A DNA stretch of 64,000 bases from JAUNSR01 sp036655355 (lineage in GTDB: Bacteria; Bacteroidota; Bacteroidia; Bacteroidales; JAUNSR01). The notes under the pieces were generated by a model. The model saw only the letters and a list, made by a program, of their open reading frames with translations. It had not been told where the DNA came from and did not search any database. Below are positions 1 to 9,502 of the stretch, in pieces. The stretch's first letter is position 1. Each line of letters opens with the position of its first letter. Both the position numbers and the translations under genes were made by a program. The stretch is taken from contig JAVVQG010000002.1 of NCBI GenBank assembly GCA_036655355.1, positions 248,001 through 312,000 on the forward strand, written 5' to 3'.

Positions 1-477
1 AGCAAGCAACCAGCCGATACCGGAACCGATACCGTAAACAGTTGCTTCGCCGATGTTGATGAAGTTACGCTGCTGCATGAACAAAGATCCACCAAGAATC
101 GCACAGTTTACCGCGATCAAAGGCAAGAAGATACCTAGTGATGCGTAAAGTGCAGGTGTGAATTTCTCCACTACCATCTCTACGATCTGTACCATGGCCG
201 CGATTACGGCGATAAACATGATAAAGCTCAAGAAGCTCAAATCAACGTTTGCAAGGCTTGGGCTCAACCATGAAAGTGCACCCGCGCGAAGTATTTTAGT
301 TTCCAAAAGGTAGTTCACCGGAAGTGTTACGGCCAATACGAAAGTTACCGCAAGACCAAGTCCCATCGCTGTTTTTACATTCTTAGATACAGCAAGGTAA
401 GAACACATCCCTAAGAAGTAGGCAAACACCATGTTGTCGATAAAGATCGACTTGACGAAAAGATTTAAATATTCCAT
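1..477 (-). CDS. nqrE: Na+-translocating NADH:quinone reductase subunit E (3' end outside window)
   Basis: Integral membrane subunit of the sodium-pumping NADH:quinone oxidoreductase, the respiratory complex that couples NADH oxidation to Na+ export. The reading frame begins with ATG at 477 (MEYLNLFVKS) and stays open to base 1, so 159 codons are visible and the C-terminus is missing. Several hydrophobic helices are evident. Two cysteines, C25 (in GMCSYLAV) and C125 (in AVNCAILGG), match the NqrE cysteines that, with two in NqrD, hold the intramembrane iron-sulfur centre in characterised enzymes. It follows nqrD after 24 bases, in the canonical order nqrA-B-C-D-E. nqrF would be expected just beyond the left edge. 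Confidence 0.95.
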   Translation of the reverse strand, partial: MEYLNLFVKSIFIDNMVFAYFLGMCSYLAVSKNVKTAMGLGLAVTFVLAVTLPVNYLLETKILRAGALSWLSPSLANVDLSFLSFIMFIAVIAAMVQIVEMVVEKFTPALYASLGIFLPLIAVNCAILGGSLFMQQRNFINIGEATVYGIGSGIGWLLA

Positions 478-501
478 TATTCTATTGGGTTTGTGTTGTT
501 A

Positions 502-1125
502 TTATTCCTGCATATCAGGGTTCTTCAAGCGATGAACCCAAATGATACAACCTACTACGATAAGCGCCATTGGAGGTAGGATCATCAAACCGTTATTCTG
601 GTAACCCAGGTCGTAAACGAACTGAGGGATCACCTGAATTCCGAACAATGTTCCAGAACCAAGAAGCTCACGGAAAAATGCTACGATCAATAGGATGATC
701 GAGTAACCGATACCGTTGCCAAGACCGTCCAAAAACGCAGGCCAAGGTTTGTTACCCAATGCAAATGCCTCAAGACGTCCCATTAGGATACAGTTCGTAA
801 TGATCAAACCTACGAATACGGAAAGCTGCTTGCTCACCTCGTAAGCGAACGCTTTCAAAATCTGGTCAACGATGATTACCAAAGCAGCCACTACCACCAA
901 CTGAACGATGATACGGATACGGTTCGGAATCGTATTACGCAAAAGTGATACGATTACACAGGCAAATGACAATACTGCTGTCAGTGACAAAGACATCACC
1001 AAAGCAGGTTCCATCTGTGCGGTTACCGCAAGAGCGGAACAGATACCCAATACCTGTACGATAACGGGGTTGTTCTTCGAAAGCGGGCCCAGAAGGATTT
1101 CTTTGTTCTTATCTGATAAAAACAT
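502..1125 (-). CDS. nqrD: Na+-translocating NADH:quinone reductase subunit D
   Basis: Six-helix membrane subunit of the Na+-NQR complex, homologous to NqrE and packed against it. The 207-residue length is normal for the family. C29 (VLGICSALAV) and C112 (IITNCILMG) are the two conserved cysteines of NqrD that take part in the intramembrane 2Fe-2S centre shared with NqrE; both are present. The gene lies 11 bases after nqrC and 24 before nqrE on the same strand, so it is part of the nqr operon. Confidence 0.96.
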   Translation of the reverse strand: MFLSDKNKEILLGPLSKNNPVIVQVLGICSALAVTAQMEPALVMSLSLTAVLSFACVIVSLLRNTIPNRIRIIVQLVVVAALVIIVDQILKAFAYEVSKQLSVFVGLIITNCILMGRLEAFALGNKPWPAFLDGLGNGIGYSIILLIVAFFRELLGSGTLFGIQVIPQFVYDLGYQNNGLMILPPMALIVVGCIIWVHRLKNPDMQE

Positions 1126-1136
1126 AATCTATAATT

Positions 1137-1829
1137 TTACTTTAGTGATTTCAAGAAGTTCTCATAAGGTTTCAAACAGTCGAAAAGCATGTTAGACACA
1201 CCCTGAGAAGTGATTGTACCTCCCGAGATAGCATCAACAGATTCCTGCCCTTCAACTTTCTGGCCTGCTTTCAAGATCGCGATAGAAGCAAATTTCCCGT
1301 CGTAGAACAGGTTTTTGCCCTGGAACTGATCCGCAAACTTAGGTTTTGTGATCTCTGCACCCAAACCGGCAGTCTCACCCTGGTGTGCGAAAACGGCTCC
1401 GTAAATCGTATCCCCGTTGTTGTCAACCGAGATATATCCCCAGATCGGACCCCAAAGACCCATACCGTACATCGGAAGGATGTATTTCTGAGTTCCGTCG
1501 ATGGTAGCTACGAATACCGGTAGTTTACGATCGGCATCCGGTTTTGCAACCTCTTCTTTGATCACGATATCGAATGCATTCCCTTCTACTTTCTCGCCTT
1601 TTGAATTCACTACGAAAGATTCGGTGATGTATTGTTTGTACAATTCCTGCGCATCTTTCGCTGTTGAAGCGATGTTGATAGATGTCAGAATCTGTCCCTG
1701 TTTTTCAATGACCACGTTCTTGTCCTGAGCCGGACGAAGAGACAGGGCAGTGAAAGCTAACACAGCAGCTACCACGATTACCATCACGGCAGCATAGATT
1801 ACGGTATATGTATTACTATTTCTATTCAT
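1137..1829 (-). CDS. nqrC: Na+-translocating NADH:quinone reductase subunit C (covalent FMN)
   Basis: Membrane-anchored flavin subunit. An N-terminal transmembrane helix (about residues 8-30) is followed by a periplasmic FMN-binding domain. The flavinylation site is visible as DAISGGTITS, with T205 as the expected phosphoester-linked residue. The family motif is usually written S-G-A-T, so the Gly in place of Ala is a mild deviation that should not prevent flavin attachment. ApbE-type flavin transferase would be needed; none is in this window. Length (230) is close to usual. Adjacent to nqrB (11 bases) and nqrD (11 bases). Confidence 0.95.
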   Translation of the reverse strand: MNRNSNTYTVIYAAVMVIVVAAVLAFTALSLRPAQDKNVVIEKQGQILTSINIASTAKDAQELYKQYITESFVVNSKGEKVEGNAFDIVIKEEVAKPDADRKLPVFVATIDGTQKYILPMYGMGLWGPIWGYISVDNNGDTIYGAVFAHQGETAGLGAEITKPKFADQFQGKNLFYDGKFASIAILKAGQKVEGQESVDAISGGTITSQGVSNMLFDCLKPYENFLKSLK

Positions 1830-1840
1830 AACTTACTGTT

Positions 1841-3016
1841 TTATGCGTTAGCTCTTTTCAGACGACGTTTGATGTTCGCTTCCACTACGTAGAAGTCGAT
1901 CAACGGCGCAAATACGTTCAACAACAATACCGCAAGCATCGCACCTTCAGGATAACCCGTATTGAATACGCGAATGATGATTGCGATTACCCCGATAAGG
2001 AAACCGTAAATGTATTTACCCGTATTCGTACGACATCCCGTTACAGGGTCTGTTGCCATGAATACGGCTGCAAATGCGAATCCACCGAATACGATCTGGT
2101 CTGCTGCAGTAAGTGTAGAACCACCCGCTGCATAAACGATAGCACCCATCAAAGCGCCACCCGCAAATACCGACGCCATGATTCTCCAGCTCGCTACACC
2201 TGTGAACAACAGGATAGCCGCTCCGATAAGGATCGCCAATGTTGAAGTCTCACCGATTGAACCCGGAATCAAACCAAGGAAACCGTCCCAAGTAGAAAGA
2301 GCTTGTCCCACTACACCTTTGATCGGTTCGCCCGCAGCAGCATAGCTCAACGGAGTAGCTCCCGAGAAGCCTTCCACTACCTGACCCGCGCCGATGCCGA
2401 ATGTATCGCCCGTACGAACGAATACGCTGTCACCGGACATTTTAGAAGGGTAAGCGAAGAATAGGAACGCACGCGTAATCAACGCTACGTTGAACACGTT
2501 CATACCTGTTCCGCCGAAGATCTCTTTTGCGAAGATCACCGCAAACGCAGTTGCTACGGCAATCATCCAAAGCGGAGTGTCAACCGGAACAATCATCGGG
2601 ATCAACATACCTGAAACCAGGAATCCTTCCTGAATCTCATGGTGTTTGTACTGAGCAACGATAAACTCGATTCCCAGACCGACCACGTAAGCCACAACGA
2701 TTTTAGGCAATACAGCCAAAAAACCGAAGATGAAGGTTTCAATGAAACTAACCTCCTGGCCGATCGCCAAGAAATGTTGGTATCCTACATTAAACATCCC
2801 CACCAAAAGAGCCGGGATAAGAGCCAATACTACGATTGACATCACACGTTTCGAGTCTACACTGTCGTGAATCTGTACACCATTTTTTGGTGAAGTGGTA
2901 TTCGGTACGAACAGGAAGCTTTCAAAACCGTCGAAAACAGACCAAAGCTTCTGGTATTTTCCGCCCGGTTCGAATTCTGGTTTAACCTTGTTGAGGTAAT
3001 TCCTTAACGCTTTCAA
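1841..3016 (-). CDS. nqrB: Na+-translocating NADH:quinone reductase subunit B (covalent FMN, Na+ channel)
   Basis: Large membrane subunit that carries covalent FMN and riboflavin and forms much of the sodium path in characterised Na+-NQR. About ten hydrophobic helices are apparent. The FMN attachment motif SGAT is intact at residues 218-221 (FSGATPLSYA), making T221 the flavinylated residue. A short soluble N-terminus (about 55 residues) precedes the first helix, as usual. The gene follows nqrA after 30 bases. Confidence 0.96.
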   Translation of the reverse strand: MKALRNYLNKVKPEFEPGGKYQKLWSVFDGFESFLFVPNTTSPKNGVQIHDSVDSKRVMSIVVLALIPALLVGMFNVGYQHFLAIGQEVSFIETFIFGFLAVLPKIVVAYVVGLGIEFIVAQYKHHEIQEGFLVSGMLIPMIVPVDTPLWMIAVATAFAVIFAKEIFGGTGMNVFNVALITRAFLFFAYPSKMSGDSVFVRTGDTFGIGAGQVVEGFSGATPLSYAAAGEPIKGVVGQALSTWDGFLGLIPGSIGETSTLAILIGAAILLFTGVASWRIMASVFAGGALMGAIVYAAGGSTLTAADQIVFGGFAFAAVFMATDPVTGCRTNTGKYIYGFLIGVIAIIIRVFNTGYPEGAMLAVLLLNVFAPLIDFYVVEANIKRRLKRANA

Positions 3017-3046
3017 TTTTATATCAGTTATTTGTTATTAATCAGA

Positions 3047-4396
3047 TTAGTTCATCTCTTTCATCAGACGATCCAGTCCAAGACGGATTGTTTTCTGCAA
3101 TTCTGTCTTAGATACATCCACGAATTCACAAATCGCGAAATCCTCAGGAGCAACTTCGTAGATACCCAGATTTTCCATCTTGTCGATATCGAATGCCAAA
3201 GTCGCCTTGTAAAGGAATTCAGGATAGATATCCATCGGGAATACCTTCTCAAACTGTCCCGAAACGATCAATGCACGTTTTCCACCCTGCAAACGAGAGT
3301 CGATGGTGTATTGTTTGCTTCCGCCGAACAACCAAGTCAGGTAAGTGCGCGTAGTAGAGTATTTGGCTAGTCCCGGAAGCGCCCATCCAACGAATTCGTC
3401 GTTGTCTGATCCGTCTGGAATTACCGAAAGCTGTGAGTGGTAGAAGTTCAAATAACCTTCAGCACCTACATGTACTCCGGACAACACGTTTCCTGAGATG
3501 AAACGCTGTTTGTAATCCACCTTGTTTACGTTTTTCGCAGTAAGGTTTTTCAACGGTGTTCCCGCAAATGCTTTCACATAAGCCGGTGTAGTGATTTCTG
3601 AACCTGTTACGGCAACGAGACGCTCAAAATCAGCGATTCCTTTCGTAAACAGACGACCCATGATGATCAAATCAAAAGCGCTAACCGTCCAGATTGTTTC
3701 CCCTTTGTTTACCGCTTTGATGTGGTGAGCCTGAACTCCCGCATTTCCTGCCGGATGAGGACCTTCGATCGTAACCAGTTCCACTCCCTGCATTTTGATA
3801 GCGGATCCCGGACGAACACCTACGTAAACTTTACCTTTCGTAAGTTTCTTCAGAGCGTCCAAGGCAGCCTGAATCGATTCCTGCTCCCCTTTTGCTACGT
3901 ACTCGAAGTTTGGAGCAAGCGGCGCACTGTCGAATGCCGATACAAAAATGTCACGCGGAGCAACCTGCGGATCAGCGATCACATCGTAAGGACGCTGTTT
4001 GATGAATGGCCATACACCACCGTTCAACAACGTTTCTCTGATCTCTTCTGCTGTCAGTTTAGAAACTTCTTTCTTACCGAATTCCACATAGCTGTTCTGA
4101 GCATCTTTCTTGATGATGATACCCAAAAGCTTACGGCGTTCTCCACGCTGCACAGCGGTAACTTCTCCGCTGAACGGAGAAACGAATTTCACTTCAGGAC
4201 GATTTTTGTCGAACATCAGCGGCATACCCGCCAATACCTTGTCGCCTTCCTTGACAACAACCTTCGGAGTAACACCGTGGAAATCGTCCGGTACCATCAC
4301 GAAATAGTCAGATTTCGCGGCGTCCAGCATCTTTTCTGCAGGCTTTCCCTTCAGATTAATGTCCAAACCTTTCTTTAGCTTTATTACATTTGTCAT
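3047..4396 (-). CDS. nqrA: Na+-translocating NADH:quinone reductase subunit A
   Basis: First gene of the nqr operon. NqrA is the cytoplasmic, cofactor-free subunit that docks on NqrB and contributes to quinone interaction. The N-terminus (MTNVIKLKKGLDINLKG) is the family signature, followed by a biotinyl-lipoyl-like segment (VVVKEGDKVLAGMPLM) and the SLBB-like domain. 449 residues is normal. ATG at 4396 is the only reasonable start, about 120 bases downstream of a good promoter box. Confidence 0.96.
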   Translation of the reverse strand: MTNVIKLKKGLDINLKGKPAEKMLDAAKSDYFVMVPDDFHGVTPKVVVKEGDKVLAGMPLMFDKNRPEVKFVSPFSGEVTAVQRGERRKLLGIIIKKDAQNSYVEFGKKEVSKLTAEEIRETLLNGGVWPFIKQRPYDVIADPQVAPRDIFVSAFDSAPLAPNFEYVAKGEQESIQAALDALKKLTKGKVYVGVRPGSAIKMQGVELVTIEGPHPAGNAGVQAHHIKAVNKGETIWTVSAFDLIIMGRLFTKGIADFERLVAVTGSEITTPAYVKAFAGTPLKNLTAKNVNKVDYKQRFISGNVLSGVHVGAEGYLNFYHSQLSVIPDGSDNDEFVGWALPGLAKYSTTRTYLTWLFGGSKQYTIDSRLQGGKRALIVSGQFEKVFPMDIYPEFLYKATLAFDIDKMENLGIYEVAPEDFAICEFVDVSKTELQKTIRLGLDRLMKEMN

Positions 4397-4760
4397 GTTG
4401 TAACAAGTATAGTTAAAATATAATATTCAATGAATACATTCAAAATTCAGGGTTCACACGAAATTTCCCCTCACAAACCGGGTGGTTCATGAATGAAAAG
4501 GGGGAAGATTTCATAATAGGTTGCAAAGGTATTTATTTTTTTATGTTCGGAAACATAATAAAGAGGGAAATAGAGAAAGAATTCTTTAATTTCCTTTATA
4601 CAACCTATCTGTATCTTAAAGAGAGTGCGGTTTGATTTTTTATTACTTTTACAATTTGAAGATATCACAGCTTCTTTTTACGTGTTTTCTCATTAGATTT
4701 CGGTTCGCAAGATAGTGAATTTTGTTTATTTAGCAACTAACATCCAGATACTTATACACT
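4397..4760. other. Divergent intergenic region between nqrA and the plug gene
   Basis: 364 AT-rich bases without a convincing gene. A short minus-strand frame at 4471-4668 has no recognisable signal or composition and sits over the promoter. The region holds the nqr promoter and a palindrome (listed separately). No clear -33/-7 pair was found for the plus-strand gene. Confidence 0.7.
4524..4558 (-). promoter_or_regulatory. nqr operon promoter with overlapping palindrome
   Basis: Read on the minus strand, TACCTTTG (4531-4524) is a perfect match to the Bacteroidetes -7 element TAnnTTTG. About 20 bases upstream lies GTTTCC, a weak -33 element. That -33 area is covered by a perfect inverted repeat, TTATGTT-CGGA-AACATAA (4541-4558), which is placed where a repressor or redox regulator would act. 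The regulator is not identifiable from the sequence. Confidence 0.65.
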
Positions 4761-6014
4761 ATGCATCCACATTCGGTGTTGTTTCTTTTCTTTTTCGGGT
4801 TCCATTTTCTTTGCAACGGTCAAAACGGATACCGTACGGGGACGATGCATCCCGATATCAAGACGCTGCGGATCTCCAATGAGAGCGATCCGCATCAGCT
4901 TCCCCTACTCGAACTGGGGAGCGGACGACAACTGGAGATAAGCTTCGACGAACTGGCTTCGGATCCGGACCGCATCGCGTACCGAATCGTGCATTGCGAT
5001 GCCGAATGGATGCCATCGCGCATCTCCGAAATGGAGTATCTCGACGGCTTTAACAACAATCCGGTGGAAGAGATTACACCCGCTTTCAACACCTTCACCC
5101 CTTATTACCACTACTCCGTGAGGCTTCCGGACGACCGGGTGAATTTCAAGCTATCGGGCAATTATGCCGTTCTGTTTTACAAAGAGGATTCGCCCGACGA
5201 GGTGATCGCCACCGCTTGTTTCTCGGTTTATGAAAACGGCATTCGGATTCGGGGCGGCGTGACGACAAATACGGACATCGACTTCAATAAGGCGCATCAA
5301 CAACTCTCGCTGACGCTCAACTGGGAGAAGACTCCGGTTTCTAATCCGGCATTGGACCTGAAGTTGAAGGTGACCCAAAACAACCGTCGCGATACAGAGA
5401 TCACCCTGAAGACGCCATCGCGCTTGGGAGTCAAAGAGGCTATTTACGAACACAACCGCAACCTGATCTTCGAAGCGGGCAATAATTTCAGAAGGTTCGA
5501 AATCGTGAGCAACAAATACCGCGGGATGGGCGTGGATAATATTCGGTACCTCGCACCCCTTTACCACGTTACGCTGACCCCCGACCAAGAGCGATCCAAT
5601 CGCAATTATTACTACGATCAAGACCAGAACGGCCGTTATGTGATTCGACAAAGTGAAGCGACCGACAACGATACGGAAGCCGATTATTACATGGTGCATT
5701 TCGCGCTCGATTACAACAATCCGCTGATCGAGGGGACGATCTACCTGAATGGCGATTTCACCTACGGTCGCTTCGACGATGCCGCTCGCATGATCTACAA
5801 CTTCGATACCCGACGATTTGAACAATCCCTTTTGTTGAAACAGGGACATTACAACTACCAATACCTCTTCGTTCCGATCAACGGCTCGCGGGGATCGGCT
5901 TCGCTGATCGAAGGCAACTATTTCGAAACGGAAAACGAATACCTGATCAAAGCGTATTACCGACCCGTAGGCGAGCGATACGACCGCTTGGTTGGCATAG
6001 CTCTGATAAAATAA
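4761..6014 (+). CDS. Type IX secretion system plug protein (DUF5103 family)
   Basis: 417-residue secreted protein with an N-terminal signal peptide (LFLFFFGFHFLCNGQ). Sequence character and length fit the family formerly called DUF5103. In Flavobacterium this family was identified as the Plug that occludes the periplasmic side of the giant SprA translocon of the type IX secretion system. It is beta-rich, with charged segments such as SISDEL-like acidic stretches and the conserved-looking block around WEKTPVSNP (about residues 193-201). The window also encodes a T9SS cargo protein (32822-39643), so a working T9SS is expected. The gene ends 27 bases before murF. Family assignment is by recognition and not by alignment. 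Confidence 0.8.
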   Translation: MHPHSVLFLFFFGFHFLCNGQNGYRTGTMHPDIKTLRISNESDPHQLPLLELGSGRQLEISFDELASDPDRIAYRIVHCDAEWMPSRISEMEYLDGFNNNPVEEITPAFNTFTPYYHYSVRLPDDRVNFKLSGNYAVLFYKEDSPDEVIATACFSVYENGIRIRGGVTTNTDIDFNKAHQQLSLTLNWEKTPVSNPALDLKLKVTQNNRRDTEITLKTPSRLGVKEAIYEHNRNLIFEAGNNFRRFEIVSNKYRGMGVDNIRYLAPLYHVTLTPDQERSNRNYYYDQDQNGRYVIRQSEATDNDTEADYYMVHFALDYNNPLIEGTIYLNGDFTYGRFDDAARMIYNFDTRRFEQSLLLKQGHYNYQYLFVPINGSRGSASLIEGNYFETENEYLIKAYYRPVGERYDRLVGIALIK

Positions 6015-6024
6015 TTTATATTTG
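5992..6024 (+). promoter_or_regulatory. Candidate promoter for murF
   Basis: TTG (5992-5994), 22 bases, then TATATTTG (6017-6024), a full match to TAnnTTTG. The element overlaps the last codons of the plug gene and would start transcription just before the murF ATG at 6042. Confidence 0.5.
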
Positions 6025-6041
6025 CATCAAAAGTGTTTCAT

Positions 6042-7334
6042 ATGGAAAAGATATCAACCCAATCGCTATACCTATTATATAAGGAGCATCCGATTATTAC
6101 GACAGATACCCGCAACTGCCCTGCCGATTCTCTCTTCTTCGCATTGAAAGGAGAACGCTTCAACGCAAATCAATTTGCGGCGCAGGCTTTGGAAGCGGGT
6201 AGCGCTTTCGCCATCATCGACGAACCGGAGTACGCCACAGACAGTCGCTTTCTGTTGGTAGACGATGTACTGACTGCCCTGCAGGATTTGGCGGCTTATC
6301 ACCGCGCACAATTGACGATTCCAATCATCGGCATTACGGGAACAAACGGCAAAACCACCACGAAGGAGTTGACCAAAGCGGTATTAAGCACCCGCTTCAA
6401 CACGTTGGCTACCGAAGGGAACCTGAACAACCACATCGGGGTTCCGCTGACTTTACTCAAGATTCGCCCCGAGCATGAAATGGCGATCATCGAGATGGGC
6501 GCCAATCATCCGGGCGAGATTGCGTTTCTGTGCAATATCGCCAATCCGGATTTCGGACTCATCACGAATGTCGGAAAAGCGCATCTCGAAGGATTCGGTT
6601 CTTTGGAGGGGGTGATACGCACAAAGACCGAACTGTATTCCTCGCTGCGCCGAAACGGAGGCAAACTGTTTCTGCATTTCGAGAACGAATACCTCAAACC
6701 TCACGCCACGGGATTGGAGTGCTACACCTACGGGGAAACGCCGGATTTATACCTGAGCGGAAAACTTACGGGATGTACCCCTTTTCTTGCTTTCAGCTTT
6801 ACACACGAGGGGGTGGAAACGGAAGTGCAGACGCAACTGATCGGCGCCTACAACTTGACAAACGCTTTGGTTGCCGCTGCAATCGGCACGCGGTTCGACG
6901 TTCCCGCCGAAACGATCAAAGCGGGATTGGAACAATACTCCCCTTCAAATAAACGTTCTCAATTGGTGAAGACAGAAAAAAACACCCTGATTCTCGACAC
7001 CTACAATGCCAATCCCACCAGCATGCGCGCCGCGCTACTGAACTTCAAAGCGATGGAAGTTCCAAACAAGATGCTGATTCTGGGTGGAATGCGCGAACTG
7101 GGTGCGGAAAGCGCCGCAGAACATGCCGGAATCATCGCTTACATCGGCGAACTCGGATTTGACAATGTGGTTTTGGTGGGCGATGAGTTCAATACGCTAC
7201 CTCACTCCTACACCGCCCTTGCCGATGCAAACGCATTGAAAGGCTGGATTGCGGAACACCCTGTGACCGATCATTACATCCTGGTAAAAGGATCGCGCGG
7301 AATCGCACTGGAAACAGGCATCGAAGGATTGTAA
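6042..7334 (+). CDS. murF: UDP-N-acetylmuramoyl-tripeptide--D-alanyl-D-alanine ligase
   Basis: Cytoplasmic Mur ligase that adds D-Ala-D-Ala to UDP-MurNAc-tripeptide, the last soluble step of the peptidoglycan precursor. The order of domains is typical: N-terminal substrate domain, central ATPase with the P-loop GTNGKTT (residues 100-106), and a C-terminal domain with the DTYNANPTSM and LGGMRELG motifs characteristic of MurF. A GTG at 6033 in the same frame would add MFH; the ATG at 6042 is preferred because it begins the usual MEKIS-type start and follows the -7 box at a normal distance. About 430 residues is normal. It is followed after 36 bases by the M60 peptidase gene. Confidence 0.94.
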   Translation: MEKISTQSLYLLYKEHPIITTDTRNCPADSLFFALKGERFNANQFAAQALEAGSAFAIIDEPEYATDSRFLLVDDVLTALQDLAAYHRAQLTIPIIGITGTNGKTTTKELTKAVLSTRFNTLATEGNLNNHIGVPLTLLKIRPEHEMAIIEMGANHPGEIAFLCNIANPDFGLITNVGKAHLEGFGSLEGVIRTKTELYSSLRRNGGKLFLHFENEYLKPHATGLECYTYGETPDLYLSGKLTGCTPFLAFSFTHEGVETEVQTQLIGAYNLTNALVAAAIGTRFDVPAETIKAGLEQYSPSNKRSQLVKTEKNTLILDTYNANPTSMRAALLNFKAMEVPNKMLILGGMRELGAESAAEHAGIIAYIGELGFDNVVLVGDEFNTLPHSYTALADANALKGWIAEHPVTDHYILVKGSRGIALETGIEGL

Positions 7335-7370
7335 CTTCCGTTTACCCCAAACAAATATTTTACTAATACC

Positions 7371-9287
7371 ATGAAGAAACTACTATCAATTTCTCTCTTC
7401 GCGTCATTAACGCTTCAAACGTATGCCCAAAATTTCGCACCCAACGAGTTGCAACTCTTTAAAAAAGAGAACCTCACCGAACTAAAGCGAAAAACCACTT
7501 CCCAACAGATTCAAACCATCTCCTCGCCACTTTTGCGCGAAGTAGCCGAAGCACTGAAAGAGAATCGCTATCAGGTATCTGAACGATTCAAAACCTACAC
7601 CTGCTACCAAAACCCGCAGATCTTGGCCCGCGAGTTGAAAACAAGCGCCTACTCGCAATTCGAAAACCCTACGGGAATCTATTTCCAACAAGGCGACTCA
7701 GCCATCGTCTGGGCCGAAATCCCCAACAATGCCGAAATCGCACTCGTAGTACAGGAATGGGGACCGGAAGAGAAGAAACAGGATCGTCCCAAAAGAGGCG
7801 GTCGAAACAATGTCTACAAATTACAAAACGGACTCAATGTATTTGAACTGCCTGCAGGGGGCAACAGCTACATCCGTTATTTTACAGACGAAAAGCCAAC
7901 CAAACGGCAACCTGCTGTCAAAGTACACATCCTTACGGGACGCGTAAACGGCGTATTCAACGGCACCACAGACAGCAACCAACGTTGGAATCAGCTGCTT
8001 GACAATGCCGTAAGTCCCGTTATGGACATCGTCGGCAAACAAACCCAACTAATCTACTCCGTATCGGCTCTCAAACGGGAGGCGTATGGCAAAGGAAAAG
8101 AGCTCATCGCACTTTACGACTCGTTGATCGGACACCAACACCAACTCATGGGACTGATCAAACACAACCGCGTACCCAAAAACCACATGTTGGGCCGCGT
8201 GATCTGGAACGGCTTTATGCATGCCGACGGATTGGGAGCTGCTTTTCACGACAACACCATGACCAACCTGGCCAATGTAGATAAACTTCGCAAAAACAGC
8301 TGGGGCGTGGCACACGAATTCGGCCACGTCAACCAAGTACGCCCGGGCATGAAATGGGTAGGAACAACGGAAGTGACAAACAACATCTATTCCGTATGGT
8401 CACAATACTGCTACAACCAAGATGCGCCCAAATTAGAGCGCGAAGCACTCCGCGATTACGACGGCATGAAAATAGGCGGTCGCATTACCGCCTACATGGA
8501 GAGCGCCTTTGTTCACCAACAACCCTGGCTTACCCAAGCCGGAAATGACCGTTGGGACCGTCAACGCCCACGCGACTGGGGAGGCGATCATTTTGTGAAA
8601 CTGGTACCTTTTTGGCAATTACAGCTCTACTTCACGGAAGCGGGCAAAGGAAACAAATGGCACAACCCCGATTTCTATGGCGATATTTTCATTCAGAGCA
8701 TCGATGACACCATTTCCACGAAATTACCCGACAGCCATCACCAGCTCACCTTCATCAAACGCGCCTGTGATGTGAGTGGTCTAGACCTCACCGGTTTCTT
8801 CGAACAAGCACGCATGTTGCATCCGATCGATCTGTGGGTCGACGATTACACCTGTGCCCAGATGACCATCACACCCGAAGAGATTGCGGAGGTAAAAGCA
8901 TACGCTTCGAAATTCCCGAAACCGAGCACGCCCGTGTTGCACTACCTCACGGCCAACAGCATTGAGCAGTACCGCAAAAACCTCCCCGTATCCGGAACCA
9001 AAGGCTCCGGCTTTGTAATCGAAAAAGGCGAAGCCGCCAATCGCGCCAAGGGAGGAGATTTCAACGCTACCATCCGTGGCAACTACTTGGTGATCGATCA
9101 TGCGGAATGGAAAAATGCGGTAGCATTCGAAACCTACAAGAACAACGAACTCGTTAAAGTCGCCTTCGTAGGAGCCGGCTCGAACGATGTAAAATCAACC
9201 GTGGTGCACCTGCCCGAAGGATACACCGCCGTGAAAGCGGTAGGCGCTGACGGCACCCGATTGTTGGTAACCGAGTCGATCCTTTAG
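7371..9287 (+). CDS. Secreted M60 (enhancin-like) zinc metallopeptidase
   Basis: 638-residue exported protein with a clear signal peptide (MKKLLSISLFASLTLQTYAQ). The zinc-binding motif HEFGH sits at residues 315-319, preceded by WGVA and followed by VNQVRPGM and a glutamate (TTEVTNN). This fits the M60 signature HExxH-X(8-28)-E, found in gut bacteria that cleave mucins and other glycoproteins. The N-terminal third (about 20-230) is a beta-rich segment as in other M60 proteins. The C-terminus ends in another beta-rich stretch. No T9SS sorting domain or lipobox is present, so the final location (periplasm or outside) is uncertain. Substrate is not deducible. Confidence 0.88.
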   Translation: MKKLLSISLFASLTLQTYAQNFAPNELQLFKKENLTELKRKTTSQQIQTISSPLLREVAEALKENRYQVSERFKTYTCYQNPQILARELKTSAYSQFENPTGIYFQQGDSAIVWAEIPNNAEIALVVQEWGPEEKKQDRPKRGGRNNVYKLQNGLNVFELPAGGNSYIRYFTDEKPTKRQPAVKVHILTGRVNGVFNGTTDSNQRWNQLLDNAVSPVMDIVGKQTQLIYSVSALKREAYGKGKELIALYDSLIGHQHQLMGLIKHNRVPKNHMLGRVIWNGFMHADGLGAAFHDNTMTNLANVDKLRKNSWGVAHEFGHVNQVRPGMKWVGTTEVTNNIYSVWSQYCYNQDAPKLEREALRDYDGMKIGGRITAYMESAFVHQQPWLTQAGNDRWDRQRPRDWGGDHFVKLVPFWQLQLYFTEAGKGNKWHNPDFYGDIFIQSIDDTISTKLPDSHHQLTFIKRACDVSGLDLTGFFEQARMLHPIDLWVDDYTCAQMTITPEEIAEVKAYASKFPKPSTPVLHYLTANSIEQYRKNLPVSGTKGSGFVIEKGEAANRAKGGDFNATIRGNYLVIDHAEWKNAVAFETYKNNELVKVAFVGAGSNDVKSTVVHLPEGYTAVKAVGADGTRLLVTESIL

Positions 9288-9319
9288 TAGTACATTCAAA
9301 CAGGCTATTAAATAACAAA

Positions 9320-9361
9320 CGAGGCTGTCCCATTCATTCGTATGAATTTTGGACAGCCTCG
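9320..9361 (-). terminator. Hairpin terminator (first copy of a repeated element)
   Basis: Arms CGAGGCTGTCC (9320-9330) and GGACAGCCTCG (9351-9361) pair over 11 bases, with an inner ATTCAT/ATGAAT stem and a TCGT loop. The T-rich tail lies on the minus strand (GTTTGTTATTTAAT), so it would stop transcription of the small minus-strand gene at 9503-9667. It may also serve the M60 gene from the other side. A related hairpin occurs at 32391-32438. Confidence 0.75.
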
Positions 9362-9502
9362 CTTGCGTAATTTTGGTAGTATCGAGCACAGTATTCTTCC
9401 GATTACATCATTTCAAGAGAAATTTGCCCTCATGCGAACACTGGAAACAAAAAGCCGGTTTTTCCATATCAAAAACGATCAGCGGATTGGTTATCAAGGC
9501 AA

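Noticed and set aside
5151..5861. Minus-strand frame of 236 codons
   Set aside because: Antisense to the plug gene; no start region, promoter or domain.
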